64,000 nt of DNA from Seleniivibrio woodruffii. Its GTDB lineage: Bacteria > Chrysiogenota > Deferribacteres > Deferribacterales > Geovibrionaceae. The stretch spans positions 1 through 64,000 of the forward strand of contig NZ_JAJUIS010000008.1 in assembly GCF_029267515.1 (NCBI RefSeq), given 5' to 3'. Position 1 is the first letter of the stretch; each line of letters begins with the position of its first letter. Shown here in pieces: positions 24,742 through 32,515 of this stretch. A model generated the notes under the pieces. It was not told where the DNA came from. It did not search any database and worked only from the letters and a program-made list of their open reading frames with translations. Both the position numbers and the translations under genes were made by a program.

Positions 24742-24979
24742 TACGCTCCTTGCGGAGCTTGAAACACTGGCACAGCAGTTGGGCATCCGCCTGCGCTATG
24801 AATCTACGCGGGCAAAGGGCGGTTTATGCCAGCTCGACGGTAAATACCAGTTTATTCTGGACAGAAAAGCGGCGAAGGACTACCGCCTGCTTATGCTGGC
24901 GCGCGCCATAAAAACTTTCGACCTTTCTGACATGTACATCAGCCCTAAACTTAGAGAGTACCTTGATGAAGAGGTCTGA
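24722..24979 (+). CDS. Conserved hypothetical protein, 85 aa
   Basis: I do not recognise a named family. The sequence runs MAANKVDTLLAELETLAQQL, GIRLRYESTRAKGGLCQLDG, KYQFILDRKAAKDYRLLMLA and RAIKTFDLSDMYISPKLREY. Short proteins with this plan ('lRye...GGlC.l.G...iild', then 'aL...dld..yl.P.lRe.le') recur in anaerobic bacteria, so it is likely real. It is soluble, without signal or membrane helix, and has one Cys in the GG-x-C position. It overlaps the MFS gene by 20 nt and nth by 14 nt, and is surely translated with them. Confidence 0.75.
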   Translation: MAANKVDTLLAELETLAQQLGIRLRYESTRAKGGLCQLDGKYQFILDRKAAKDYRLLMLARAIKTFDLSDMYISPKLREYLDEEV

Positions 24980-25625
24980 CATAAAAGAAGTGTACGACCT
25001 GCTGGAAAAGGCGTACATCGAAATGGACGAGCCTTCCGTCACAAAAATATCCAAACAGACGAAACGTGACCCGTTCAGAGTTCTGGTGAGTTGTCTTATC
25101 AGCCTGCGCACGAAGGATGAGGTTACTCTGGCTTCCTCCGAACGGCTCTTTGCGAAGGCAGACAACCCGGCGGACATGCTGAAACTTTCTAATGAAGAGA
25201 TAGAAAAACTCATATATCCCGCAGGATTTTACAAAACAAAAGCAAAAACAATTTTAAACATTTGTCAAATATTAATAAATGAGTATAATTCAAAAGTGCC
25301 CGACGACATAGACACTCTGGTGACGCTTAAAGGTGTCGGCAGAAAGACCGCAAACCTTGTCATTGTCGAAGGTTACGGCGAACCGGCAGTATGCGTTGAT
25401 ACTCATGTTCACCGCATTTTTAACCGATTAGGCTATGTGAAAACAAAAACGCCCGAAAAAACGGAAACAGAGCTGCGAAAGCATCTGCCGAAAAAATACT
25501 GGATACGAATCAACGAGATACTTGTGGCATACGGGCGCGAAATATGCAGACCCGTTTCCCCGCGCTGTTCCGCTTGCGGGCTTGACAGCTTTTGTGATAA
25601 GAACGGCGTAACATCCCGGAGGTAG
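24966..25625 (+). CDS. nth: Endonuclease III (DNA glycosylase/AP lyase)
   Basis: This enzyme removes oxidised pyrimidines and cleaves abasic sites. The 219 residues from the ATG at 24966 include LVSCLISLRTKDEVTLASSE, the helix-hairpin-helix LVTLKGVGRKTANLVIVEG with catalytic Lys, and the catalytic Asp in CVDTHVHRIFNRLG. The C-terminal [4Fe-4S] loop CRPVSPRCSACGLDSFC has the CX6CX2CX5C spacing. The usual 'LSAQTTD' segment reads LISLRTKDE, a variant seen in several anaerobes and archaea. Confidence 0.93.
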   Translation: MKRSDIKEVYDLLEKAYIEMDEPSVTKISKQTKRDPFRVLVSCLISLRTKDEVTLASSERLFAKADNPADMLKLSNEEIEKLIYPAGFYKTKAKTILNICQILINEYNSKVPDDIDTLVTLKGVGRKTANLVIVEGYGEPAVCVDTHVHRIFNRLGYVKTKTPEKTETELRKHLPKKYWIRINEILVAYGREICRPVSPRCSACGLDSFCDKNGVTSRR

Positions 25626-25626
25626 T

Positions 25627-26085
25627 ATGCGTCAGCATAACATTGATGAAACAGACAAGCTGATTTTGAACATGCTTGTGAAAAATGCCAGAACTTCATA
25701 TGCGGACATTGCAAAAGCGGCTGATATGAAATCCCCTTCCGTTATTGACAGAATAAAAAGACTGGAATCTCTGGGGATAATCAGAAACTATACCGTTGAT
25801 ATTGACTACAAACAGCTCGGATATGATGTTATCGCTTTCATAGGCATCTCCATCGACAACGCGAAACACATTGACGACTTTGAAATAACAATTCAGAATC
25901 TGGACGAAGATATCCTTGGCTGTCACCATGTTACAGGTGACTTCACCTTTCTTCTGCACGTTGTGACCAGAAACACCGACAGCCTTTCAAAGCTGATAAA
26001 AAAGATACGCAACGTTCAGGGAGTGGACAAGACAAATACCATTCTGGTGTTCTCAACCAAATTAGACAAGAAGAGACCTGTATGA
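25627..26085 (+). CDS. Lrp/AsnC-family transcriptional regulator
   Basis: This 152-residue protein has an N-terminal helix-turn-helix: IDETDKLILNMLVKNARTSY, ADIAKAADMKSPSVIDRIKR and LESLGIIRNYTVDIDYKQLG. The C-terminal RAM domain is of the ACT type (VIAFIGISIDNAKHIDDFE..., ILGCHHVTGDFTFLLHVVTR). Such regulators form octamers and respond to amino acids. It starts 1 nt after nth and overlaps the following glycosyltransferase by 4 nt, so all are one transcript. Its target genes are not visible. Confidence 0.93.
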   Translation: MRQHNIDETDKLILNMLVKNARTSYADIAKAADMKSPSVIDRIKRLESLGIIRNYTVDIDYKQLGYDVIAFIGISIDNAKHIDDFEITIQNLDEDILGCHHVTGDFTFLLHVVTRNTDSLSKLIKKIRNVQGVDKTNTILVFSTKLDKKRPV

Positions 26086-26846
26086 AATTCAGCGTCGTCA
26101 TCCCCGTTTACAACAGAACAGACACTCTTCGCACTGCGATCGAGTCCGTTCTTTGTCAGACGTTTAAAGACTATGAAATAATAGTTGTGGATGACGGTTC
26201 CGATCTTTCTGTCGCACAGTGTCTCAAGCCATACATGAGCCTGATAAACTACATACGTCACGACAGAAATCAGGGCGTCAGCGCAGCCAGAAACACCGGC
26301 ATACGCGCAGCAAAAGGCGAATATATAGCTTTTCTTGATTCCGACGACGTGTGGCTGCCAGCGAAGCTGCAAAAGCACAACGAAATATTTCAGAAAGGAT
26401 GGCTTTTCTGCTTTTCCGATGAATATTGGTTCAAAACCGACAGATTCGTCAACCAGACGGACAAACATGCAAAATACGGCGGGCAGATATTTTCAAAAAT
26501 TCTGGACATGTGCCGCATCAGCCCTTCAAGTGCATCCATGCACCGCAGTATTTTTTTAACCTGCGGCTTTTTCGACAGCAATATGCGCGTTTGCGAGGAT
26601 TACGACCTTTGGCTCCGCATAGCGTCAAAACATTATATTCACTATATACAGGAAAAACTTATAATACGCCGCGCCGTCACCGACGACCAGTTGAGCAAGA
26701 ACATTATGTTCATCGAATCCATACGTCTCGTTTCGCTCGCCAGACTGGTGAGATGCAAAAAACTGACTCTGGCACAGAAAAAAGCGGCTATGACAGAGAT
26801 TAACAGAAAGTATTCCATCGTACAGAATGGTATAAAACGGTTTTAA
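26082..26846 (+). CDS. Family 2 glycosyltransferase
   Basis: This 254-residue GT-A enzyme begins FSVVIPVYNRTDTLRTAIES, with EIIVVDDGSD carrying the first Asp motif, NQGVSAARNTGIRAAKGEYI and the metal-binding FLDSDDVW (about 85-92). VCEDYDLWLRIASKH near 170 contains the ED catalytic-base motif. No membrane anchor is visible. It is separated by 11 kb from the polysaccharide cluster and is co-transcribed with a Lrp-type regulator and nth. Its product cannot be named from sequence. Confidence 0.9.
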   Translation: MKFSVVIPVYNRTDTLRTAIESVLCQTFKDYEIIVVDDGSDLSVAQCLKPYMSLINYIRHDRNQGVSAARNTGIRAAKGEYIAFLDSDDVWLPAKLQKHNEIFQKGWLFCFSDEYWFKTDRFVNQTDKHAKYGGQIFSKILDMCRISPSSASMHRSIFLTCGFFDSNMRVCEDYDLWLRIASKHYIHYIQEKLIIRRAVTDDQLSKNIMFIESIRLVSLARLVRCKKLTLAQKKAAMTEINRKYSIVQNGIKRF

Positions 26847-26910
26847 TTCTTGCATTAAAGGTTTTTTTTATGTATGCTGAAACATTCATTACATTAAAAA
26901 AGGCTGCCCT

Positions 26911-28740
26911 ATGAATAAATACATAGTTTTGATAATTTCACTGTTTGCTTTCGCAGCGTGCGCCCCACTTTCACCGCGCCCCGCAGACACCGACGACCTC
27001 TCTTCATCCACAGCAAAATCAACAAAAATTCAGGACGAACCGCTTTTTCTCAACCAGCCGGAAGAAACAGCTCCGGACGGGTTTGAAAAGTTTTCCCTGC
27101 CGAATTACCTTGATGATATAAACTCAAGAGAACTCGTTATATATGACGTACTTAAAAAGCAGACCGAGTTCCACCTCGACCAGAGCGATTCCGAATACGG
27201 CAAATATGACACCATTGCCCTTGTTGAAGAAGACCGATTCAACGCATATGTAAACCTTTTTACCAACAGATATTCCACCATTTTCCAGAAATGGCTGAAC
27301 CGCTCCAACCAGTACATTTATATCGTCCGTGACATTTTCCGCAGAGAGGGCGTGCCGGACGACCTCACATATCTCCCCTTCACAGAGAGCGGGTTCAACC
27401 CCTCCGTCACATCCCACGCAGGCGCTTGCGGCATGTGGCAGTTCATGAAAGGAACGGGCAGAATGTACGGTCTGGACACAGACTTCTGGGTTGATGAACG
27501 ACGTGATTTCGAAAAAGCCACAAGAGCAGCCGCTCGTCACCTTAAAGACCTTTACAACAATCTCGGAGACTGGTATCTGGCTCTTGCCGCATACAACGCA
27601 GGACAGGGCAAAATAACCACTGCTATAAAACGCTACGGCACAAACGATTTCTACGAACTTTCCAGCAGGGAGAAAACATATCTCCGACCGGAAACAAAAG
27701 ACTATGTACCAAAATTTCTTGCGCTGCGCTATCTTGCACGCAACTATCAGGAATTTGGTTTCGATACACCGAACGGGCTCCCCATGCTCTATGAAAAGGT
27801 CACTCTTTACAGTCAGTCCAACCTGTATGTGATCGCTGATCTTCTCGGCACGGATATAGAAACACTGCGCGAGCTCAACCCCGAACTTATGACCCCCATG
27901 ACTCCCCCCGTTGACGAATACGTTCTGCGTGTCCCATACGGCAAGCGTCTTGAACTTGAAAGCAAGCTGGAACACGTCACAGACGAAGAACTTGCGCAGT
28001 TTTACGTTGTTAAAGCGAAAGCGGGCGAAAGTCTTGACACAATCGCTTCCGAATACGGACTGGAATCGGCAGAACTCAAAAAAGCCAACGGGTTCACTGT
28101 TAACCGTGTAATGAAAGATACTTACGTTTTTGTTCCGATACCGCAGATTTATGACGAAGAGCTTAACTCCGACTTTGCAGGCGAGCTTAAAAGATACAAC
28201 CCGAAAGTACACATAGTACGAAGAGGCGAAACGTTTAACGCCATCGCAGCCAGATACGGTCTCACTCCCGATGAACTTTCCGCACTTAACAACGATATGG
28301 CGCCCAGACGTATGCGCCGCGGACAGTCACTCGTCATCTCCGATACCTACTACAGCGACAAAGACAAACGCATCGCCATCACGAAGCCTCTTAAAACTCA
28401 GACAGAAAGAGCAAGCACATCAGTAAAATATAAAGTCAGATCCGGCGAAAACCTCTTCCGCATAGCCAAGAAATTCGGAACAACAGTTGCCGACATAAGA
28501 GAAGCAAACGGCATCAGAGGAAACAATATCATGGTCGGTCAGGTGCTTACGGTTCCATCAACATCAGGAAAAGCAAGACAGGCTTCATCAACCGCTGCAA
28601 GATCCACCAAATATAAAGTCAGAAACGGCGACAACCTTTGGGCAATCGCTAAGAAATTCGGAACCACCGTTGACGACATCAAAAGGATTAACGGCGTTGG
28701 CAGAGGCATCCGCCCCGGTATGGTACTGAGAATAGACTGA
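26911..28740 (+). CDS. mltD: Membrane-bound lytic murein transglycosylase D with four LysM repeats
   Basis: This 609-residue lipoprotein cleaves peptidoglycan glycan strands. The signal ends LFAFAACAPL (Cys17 lipidated). The SLT domain near 145-275 has LPFTESGFNPSVTSHAGACG with catalytic Glu, MWQFMKGTGRMYGLDTD and LALAAYNAGQGKI. Four LysM repeats follow near residues 365-410, 430-475, 508-552 and 566-609 (FYVVKAKAGESLDTIASEYG; HIVRRGETFNAIAARYG; YKVRSGENLFRIAKKFG; YKVRNGDNLWAIAKKFG). The last two are nearly identical, pointing to recent duplication. E. coli MltD has two LysM, so this is a longer version. It is monocistronic, with a terminator. Confidence 0.95.
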   Translation: MNKYIVLIISLFAFAACAPLSPRPADTDDLSSSTAKSTKIQDEPLFLNQPEETAPDGFEKFSLPNYLDDINSRELVIYDVLKKQTEFHLDQSDSEYGKYDTIALVEEDRFNAYVNLFTNRYSTIFQKWLNRSNQYIYIVRDIFRREGVPDDLTYLPFTESGFNPSVTSHAGACGMWQFMKGTGRMYGLDTDFWVDERRDFEKATRAAARHLKDLYNNLGDWYLALAAYNAGQGKITTAIKRYGTNDFYELSSREKTYLRPETKDYVPKFLALRYLARNYQEFGFDTPNGLPMLYEKVTLYSQSNLYVIADLLGTDIETLRELNPELMTPMTPPVDEYVLRVPYGKRLELESKLEHVTDEELAQFYVVKAKAGESLDTIASEYGLESAELKKANGFTVNRVMKDTYVFVPIPQIYDEELNSDFAGELKRYNPKVHIVRRGETFNAIAARYGLTPDELSALNNDMAPRRMRRGQSLVISDTYYSDKDKRIAITKPLKTQTERASTSVKYKVRSGENLFRIAKKFGTTVADIREANGIRGNNIMVGQVLTVPSTSGKARQASSTAARSTKYKVRNGDNLWAIAKKFGTTVDDIKRINGVGRGIRPGMVLRID

Positions 28741-28763
28741 GAAAGGTATAACCTGAAAATATA

Positions 28764-28798
28764 AAGCCGCGTTTCGAAAGATTCGCGGCTTTTTTTTG
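28764..28798 (+). terminator. Terminator after mltD
   Basis: AAGCCGCG and CGCGGCTT pair around a 12-nt loop, followed by eight T. It lies about 25 nt downstream of the stop codon. Confidence 0.9.
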
Positions 28799-28803
28799 CG
28801 TAC

Positions 28804-28855
28804 TGAGATCGCCGCGTCGCTACCGCTCCTCACGAAGACGAGATAGAGTCTCGCG
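28804..28855. repeat. Degenerate family-2 interspersed repeat
   Basis: GAGATCGCCGCGTCGCTACC and GCTCCTCACGAAGACG resemble the left half of the repeat at 19940-20011 (GAGACTGCCGTGTCGCC...CTCGCAGAGACG), and AGTCTC closes it. It is part of the 317-bp gap between mltD and folE2. The rest of that gap holds the mltD terminator, palindrome copy C and about 80 bp with nothing recognisable. Confidence 0.45.
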
Positions 28856-28933
28856 AACCCTCAGAGGTGAATAAGCCTCCCTTGAGAAAAAGGAAGATGC
28901 ACCATACATATTAGTATGTGAGCTGTTCCAAAC

Positions 28934-29055
28934 TTTGGTGTTTATAACCGAGCAGTTCAAGGCGAAGGATAAAAAATATGCGCAGTGTACGAATGTGTAC
29001 ATGAGCAATATTTTTTGACTGCAACGAAGAAATGCGATGTGTTAGAAACGCCAAA
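28934..29055. repeat. Long palindromic intergenic element, copy C
   Basis: The outer arms TTTGGTGTTT (28934-28943) and AAACGCCAAA (29046-29055) pair over 10 bp with one G-T. The centre is AAAAAATATGCGCAGTGTAC and GTACATGAGCAATATTTTTT around a short loop. The core is nearly identical to copy A (GAGCAGTTCAAGGCG; GCGCAGTGTAC; GTACATGAGCAATATTTTTT; GAAATGCGATG), but the outermost arms differ in sequence. It ends 2 nt before the folE2 stop codon. Confidence 0.85.
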
Positions 29056-29057
29056 AA

Positions 29058-29834
29058 TCAGATGCGTTTGTCGCGGGTGATACTGGCATAGGCCGAGTGA
29101 TTGTGTATGCTCTCCATATTCTCGCTGGAAACTTCGAACCACACAACGCGGTCGTCTGCCATCAGCTTTGTGGCGGCGTTTCGCACAACATCTTCGACAA
29201 AAGTCGGGTTTTCGTACGACTTTTCGGTGACGTATTTTTCGTCCTCGCGTTTAAGAAGGGGGAAGACCGGGGATGATGCCGAGCTTTCGGCAATCTCTAT
29301 TATCTCCTCAATCCACATAAGTTTTTTCATACGGACGGAAATCGTTATATAGCCGCGCTGGTTATGCGCGCCGTATTGACTAATCTCTTTTGAGCAGGGA
29401 CACAGGGTCATTACCGGAACACGGACAGACATCACTGCGTCGCGTCCGTCGGGTCCGGAAGATCCAAAATATTCACAATAGTAATCCATCATGGCTTCCT
29501 GACCGGAGACAGGAGCCTTTTTCATAAGAAAATAGTTGAACGAAAGTTCAATAAATGATTCCTCGCTGTCCAGCCGTTCCTTCATCTCGTCCAGAATATG
29601 ACCGACGGAATAAAGGTTTATGTCCTCTGAATGGCGGCTGAGTATCTCGACGAACCTCGACATATGCGTGCCTTTGAAATTGTGGGGCAGGCGCACATAC
29701 ATATTGATACGGGCAACAGTGCTCTGTTTGCCCTTGTCGCGGTCGGAGAGTACAACTGGGTAGCGGATATCCTTTATGCCGACGCGGTCAACGTCGAGAT
29801 TTCTGTGATCCCGCTGATTCTGAATATCTTTCAA
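29058..29834 (-). CDS. folE2: GTP cyclohydrolase FolE2 (type IB)
   Basis: This enzyme converts GTP to 7,8-dihydroneopterin triphosphate for folate (or queuosine) synthesis, using a metal site other than the zinc site of FolE. The 258 residues match the family: NQRDHRNLDVDRVGIKDIRY, RLPHNFKGTHMSRFVEIL, the catalytic Cys/metal segment LCPCSKEISQYGAHNQRG (about 143-160), and the end NMESIHNHSAYASIT. It is the last gene of the minus-strand run that starts with cca. It follows the TPR gene after 2 nt. Confidence 0.96.
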   Translation of the reverse strand: MKDIQNQRDHRNLDVDRVGIKDIRYPVVLSDRDKGKQSTVARINMYVRLPHNFKGTHMSRFVEILSRHSEDINLYSVGHILDEMKERLDSEESFIELSFNYFLMKKAPVSGQEAMMDYYCEYFGSSGPDGRDAVMSVRVPVMTLCPCSKEISQYGAHNQRGYITISVRMKKLMWIEEIIEIAESSASSPVFPLLKREDEKYVTEKSYENPTFVEDVVRNAATKLMADDRVVWFEVSSENMESIHNHSAYASITRDKRI

Positions 29835-29836
29835 TA

Positions 29837-30562
29837 TTACCTTCTCTTGCCCATTCTCTGGTTGGCAAGGAACTGCTGGTAGGGTTTTGCGCCCTGAGGC
29901 ATCTTAGCGCCAAGGTGCATCTGGAGCCACAGGTTGCCGTAGTTCTGCATTTTAAGTTTTTTACCGTTCTTAACGGCTTCCATAGCTGATTGCAGTCTTT
30001 CGTCAAGCGGGTTTTTATCCGCACCTTTTGAAAGTATTACCACAGCCTTGTCATTATCGCCCTTTTCCATAAGGAAATGTGCGTAGAGACTGTATAAAAA
30101 GCCCTGTTTCGGAGAGCCTTTGATAGCCTTATCCATTATCTTACAGCACTGTTCGAAATTGCCCTCTTTAAATCTCAGAGCCGCCAGCATAGCCATAGAC
30201 ATCCAGTTTTTTGTAAAACCGTTGTTCAGATAGGGTTCGGCTTCATCGAACTTCTGGTTTGTATAGAGGATGATACCTATCTGCGCATCTATCTGTTCTT
30301 TAACGAAAAACTGCCATTTGCCGTAAGGATACGCTTCCTTCAGCTTTTCGATGGCTTTGTCCGCGCGTCCCGCGGTGAGGTCCTTCTCAACCATTTTAAA
30401 ATGATCCGTGAGCTTGTTCATGAACTTTTTGCCCACGAAAAAATTGATTCCCAGCACGCCCACAACGAACAGAAAAATCGGCCAGAAGATGCTGTATGTG
30501 AGAAAATAGAGTATAAGCGCAAGAGCTGTTGAAATTGCAACCGAAACTGCCAGTGTGTACAT
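29837..30562 (-). CDS. Membrane-anchored TPR-like protein of unknown function
   Basis: I start it at the ATG at 30562 because GGAG lies 9 nt upstream; the in-frame TTG at 30577 is within that ribosome-binding site. The 241 residues open with two hydrophobic helices (LAVSVAISTALALILYFLTY and FWPIFLFVVGVLGINFFVG). A cytoplasmic or periplasmic helical repeat region follows, with TPR-like units: AGRADKAIEKLKEAYPYGKW, NQKFDEAEPYLNNGFTKNW, EGNFEQCCKIMDKAIKGSP and KGDNDKAVVILSKGADKNP. The tail is basic and Gln-rich. It sits between yraN and folE2. No function can be given. Confidence 0.75.
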   Translation of the reverse strand: MYTLAVSVAISTALALILYFLTYSIFWPIFLFVVGVLGINFFVGKKFMNKLTDHFKMVEKDLTAGRADKAIEKLKEAYPYGKWQFFVKEQIDAQIGIILYTNQKFDEAEPYLNNGFTKNWMSMAMLAALRFKEGNFEQCCKIMDKAIKGSPKQGFLYSLYAHFLMEKGDNDKAVVILSKGADKNPLDERLQSAMEAVKNGKKLKMQNYGNLWLQMHLGAKMPQGAKPYQQFLANQRMGKRR

Positions 30563-30635
30563 ATTGAGATTCTCCAATTTTATAAAAGGTGTAGGATTAT
30601 ATCATCAAGACCCGAATTTTCAAGCAGAAATGCCG

Positions 30636-30968
30636 TTATGCTCCGAACGCATTCTTAATATGGGTGATTTCGCCTTCATCTATAGATATCACGTCGAACC
30701 GCGCCTGCATAGGCTTTCTGCCGGCCATATAGGTCTGCGCCGTCAGCAGCAGCTTTTCCTGCTTTTTCCGTGTCACCGATTCGAAACCCATCCCGTAGCC
30801 TGAACCGCTTCTGGTCTTCACCTCGACAAACACAAGAACGCCGTCCTTTTGGGCGATCAGGTCTATCTCGCCGAATTTACAGCGGTAGTTCTTCTCAAGA
30901 ACGTCATACCCGTTTGACAGCAGATATTTTTCCGCCCGTTTCTCGCCGCTCTGTCCCAGTCCGAGCAT
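30636..30968 (-). CDS. yraN: YraN-family (UPF0102) endonuclease-like protein
   Basis: This 110-residue protein has a restriction-endonuclease-like fold. LGQSGEKRAEKYLLSNGYDV and LEKNYRCKFGEIDLIAQKDG, then VLVFVEVKTRSGSGYG, show the family nuclease residues (E..DLIA...FVEVKTR). Known as a conserved neighbour of rnhB, as here, where it overlaps rnhB by one base (TGATG). Exact activity in the family is unsettled; a Holliday-junction or repair nuclease role is often suggested. Confidence 0.93.
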   Translation of the reverse strand: MLGLGQSGEKRAEKYLLSNGYDVLEKNYRCKFGEIDLIAQKDGVLVFVEVKTRSGSGYGMGFESVTRKKQEKLLLTAQTYMAGRKPMQARFDVISIDEGEITHIKNAFGA

Positions 30969-31519
30969 CAGATGAAATTCCCGCAGAAGCTGATTCTGTG
31001 CAGCGGAGTCAGCCCGAATTTCTTTATGGCATCAGTATGCTTTTTCGTGCCGTATCCCTTGTTGGAATACCAGTCATAATCGGGATATTCGATGTGCATC
31101 TTCGTCATAAGTGCATCGCGAAAAACCTTTGCAACGATTGACGCAGCGGCGACGCACTGGAACTTGTCCTCCGCCTTGAAAGGGTGCTCCATAGGCACCT
31201 TAACGTCTTTAAGGTCAACAGCGTCCACGATAACTTTATGATACTCAATGGTTATCTGCCCCAGAGCATCCATCATGGCGCGCTTTGTGGAGTTCAGAAT
31301 GTTTATCTCGTCGATGGTGGAATTGTCCACCATACCGATACCGATTGCCAGCGCATTTGCACGGATAACACCGTCCAGCAGACGGCGCTGTTTCTCAGGT
31401 ATTTTTTTGGAATCTATAAGCCGCGTATCTGAAAAATCCTCCGGCAGTATAACGCAGGCGGCAACCACAGGTCCCGCCAGACATCCTCTGCCAACCTCGT
31501 CTATGCCGACTGTGAGCAT
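30968..31519 (-). CDS. rnhB: Ribonuclease HII
   Basis: This enzyme removes ribonucleotides and RNA primers from RNA-DNA hybrids. At 183 residues it is slightly short but complete. The acidic metal-binding residues are in VGIDEVGRGCLAGPVVAACV (Asp7, Glu8), DSKKIPEKQRR, IVDAVDLKD and KAEDKFQCVAAASIVAKVFR. It starts 1 nt after hypB and is followed by yraN. Confidence 0.97.
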   Translation of the reverse strand: MLTVGIDEVGRGCLAGPVVAACVILPEDFSDTRLIDSKKIPEKQRRLLDGVIRANALAIGIGMVDNSTIDEINILNSTKRAMMDALGQITIEYHKVIVDAVDLKDVKVPMEHPFKAEDKFQCVAAASIVAKVFRDALMTKMHIEYPDYDWYSNKGYGTKKHTDAIKKFGLTPLHRISFCGNFI

Positions 31520-31520
31520 A

Positions 31521-32171
31521 TCAGCCTTTTTTCGCTTTTGTCATTTTTTCGATATAGTCAGCCACCTTATCAAGTCCCTCGCCAGTTCTGCATGAAGTGG
31601 TGAAAAACTCAAGCTCCGGCTGGATACCCTTTGCATATTCGATGCACTTGTCCACGCTGAAATCAACATAGGGGAGCAGGTCAATTTTATTAATGATATA
31701 AGCTGAGCCTGCGCGGGTCATAACAGGATATTTAGCCGGCTTATCATCCCCCTCGGTAACGGACAGAAGAACGACCTTCGCGTCTTCACCAAGGTCATAT
31801 TCCGCGGGGCAAACGAGGTTGCCGACGTTCTCAATGATGAGCAGGTCAAGGTCATAACCCAGCGAGCCGAGAGCTCTTTCAACGTCTATCGCCTCAAGGT
31901 GGCACGCATTGCCGGTATTCACCTGAAACGCTTCAACGCCTGTCGCCTTTATCCTGTCGGCGTCGTGGGTTGTCTGCTGATCGCCTTCAACAACGGCAAT
32001 TTTATATTTATCTTTCAGCATCACCAGAACCTTTTCCAGCAGTGAGGTTTTTCCGCTGCCTGGGGATGAAACGAAGTTAAGAACCGCAACACCTTTCAGC
32101 TTTTCACGCAGTTCCGCCGCTTTCATCTCGTTTTTGGTGAGTATTTTTTCCTGAATATTAACGGTTTTCAT
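31521..32171 (-). CDS. hypB: Hydrogenase nickel incorporation GTPase HypB
   Basis: HypB uses GTP to deliver nickel into [NiFe]-hydrogenase precursors together with HypA. The 216 residues show Walker A NFVSSPGSGKTSLLEKVL (about 33-50), VVEGDQQTTHDADRIKATG, the metal-binding NTGNACHLEA (Cys and His), LIIENVGNLVCPAEYDLGED and NKIDLLPYVDFSVDKC. It has neither a His-rich N-terminal stretch for nickel storage nor the E. coli CxxCGC motif. hypA lies directly upstream (1-nt overlap). hypCDEF and the structural genes are not in the window. Confidence 0.96.
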   Translation of the reverse strand: MKTVNIQEKILTKNEMKAAELREKLKGVAVLNFVSSPGSGKTSLLEKVLVMLKDKYKIAVVEGDQQTTHDADRIKATGVEAFQVNTGNACHLEAIDVERALGSLGYDLDLLIIENVGNLVCPAEYDLGEDAKVVLLSVTEGDDKPAKYPVMTRAGSAYIINKIDLLPYVDFSVDKCIEYAKGIQPELEFFTTSCRTGEGLDKVADYIEKMTKAKKG

Positions 32172-32515
32172 CAGTCCACCTCGATTTCTGAAACAGTAAG
32201 TTCTTCGCCTGTAATAAGTTCCACTTCATACGAACCGCATTTTGAACATGCGAAGAACATTTCGTCATACGTATCCGTCGCGCCGCACTTATTGCATTTT
32301 CCCGTCACGGGGACGTTGTCTATGACAAGAACGGACTCCGCTATCATGGGATATTCCTCTTTAATGGCGTCATAGGCAAATTTCAGCGCTTCGCTGTCCA
32401 CAGCGGCAAGCCTGCCTATCTTTGCGGTGACGCTGCGCACAACCTTTGCGCCGTTGGCGTTCGCGTTTTCCAGCACAATCTCAATGAGACTGTTTGCTAT
32501 TCCAAGTTCGTGCAT
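32171..32515 (-). CDS. hypA: Hydrogenase maturation nickel metallochaperone HypA
   Basis: HypA binds nickel and hands it to the hydrogenase large subunit with HypB. I start it at the ATG at 32515 because the nickel-binding N-terminus must be MHE (MHELGIANSLIEIVLENA). A 9-residue longer reading is also in frame but would hide His2. The 114 residues carry the zinc site as two CxxC pairs (GKCNKCGATDTYDEMFFACS followed by KCG). The start lies inside the 3' end of coaE (19-nt overlap). Confidence 0.95.
   Translation of the reverse strand: MHELGIANSLIEIVLENANANGAKVVRSVTAKIGRLAAVDSEALKFAYDAIKEEYPMIAESVLVIDNVPVTGKCNKCGATDTYDEMFFACSKCGSYEVELITGEELTVSEIEVD

Noticed and set aside
27124-28212. 362-residue open frame antisense to mltD
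   Set aside because: The plus-strand gene is a clear MltD with signal peptide, SLT domain and LysM repeats. The antisense frame is Cys/Phe-rich without recognisable domains and has no ribosome-binding site.
28741-29057. Search for tRNA or small RNA genes in the larger gaps (197-497, 28741-29057, 55526-55812)
   Set aside because: No cloverleaf with TTCRA-type T-arm was found. The gaps are explained by terminators and repeats.
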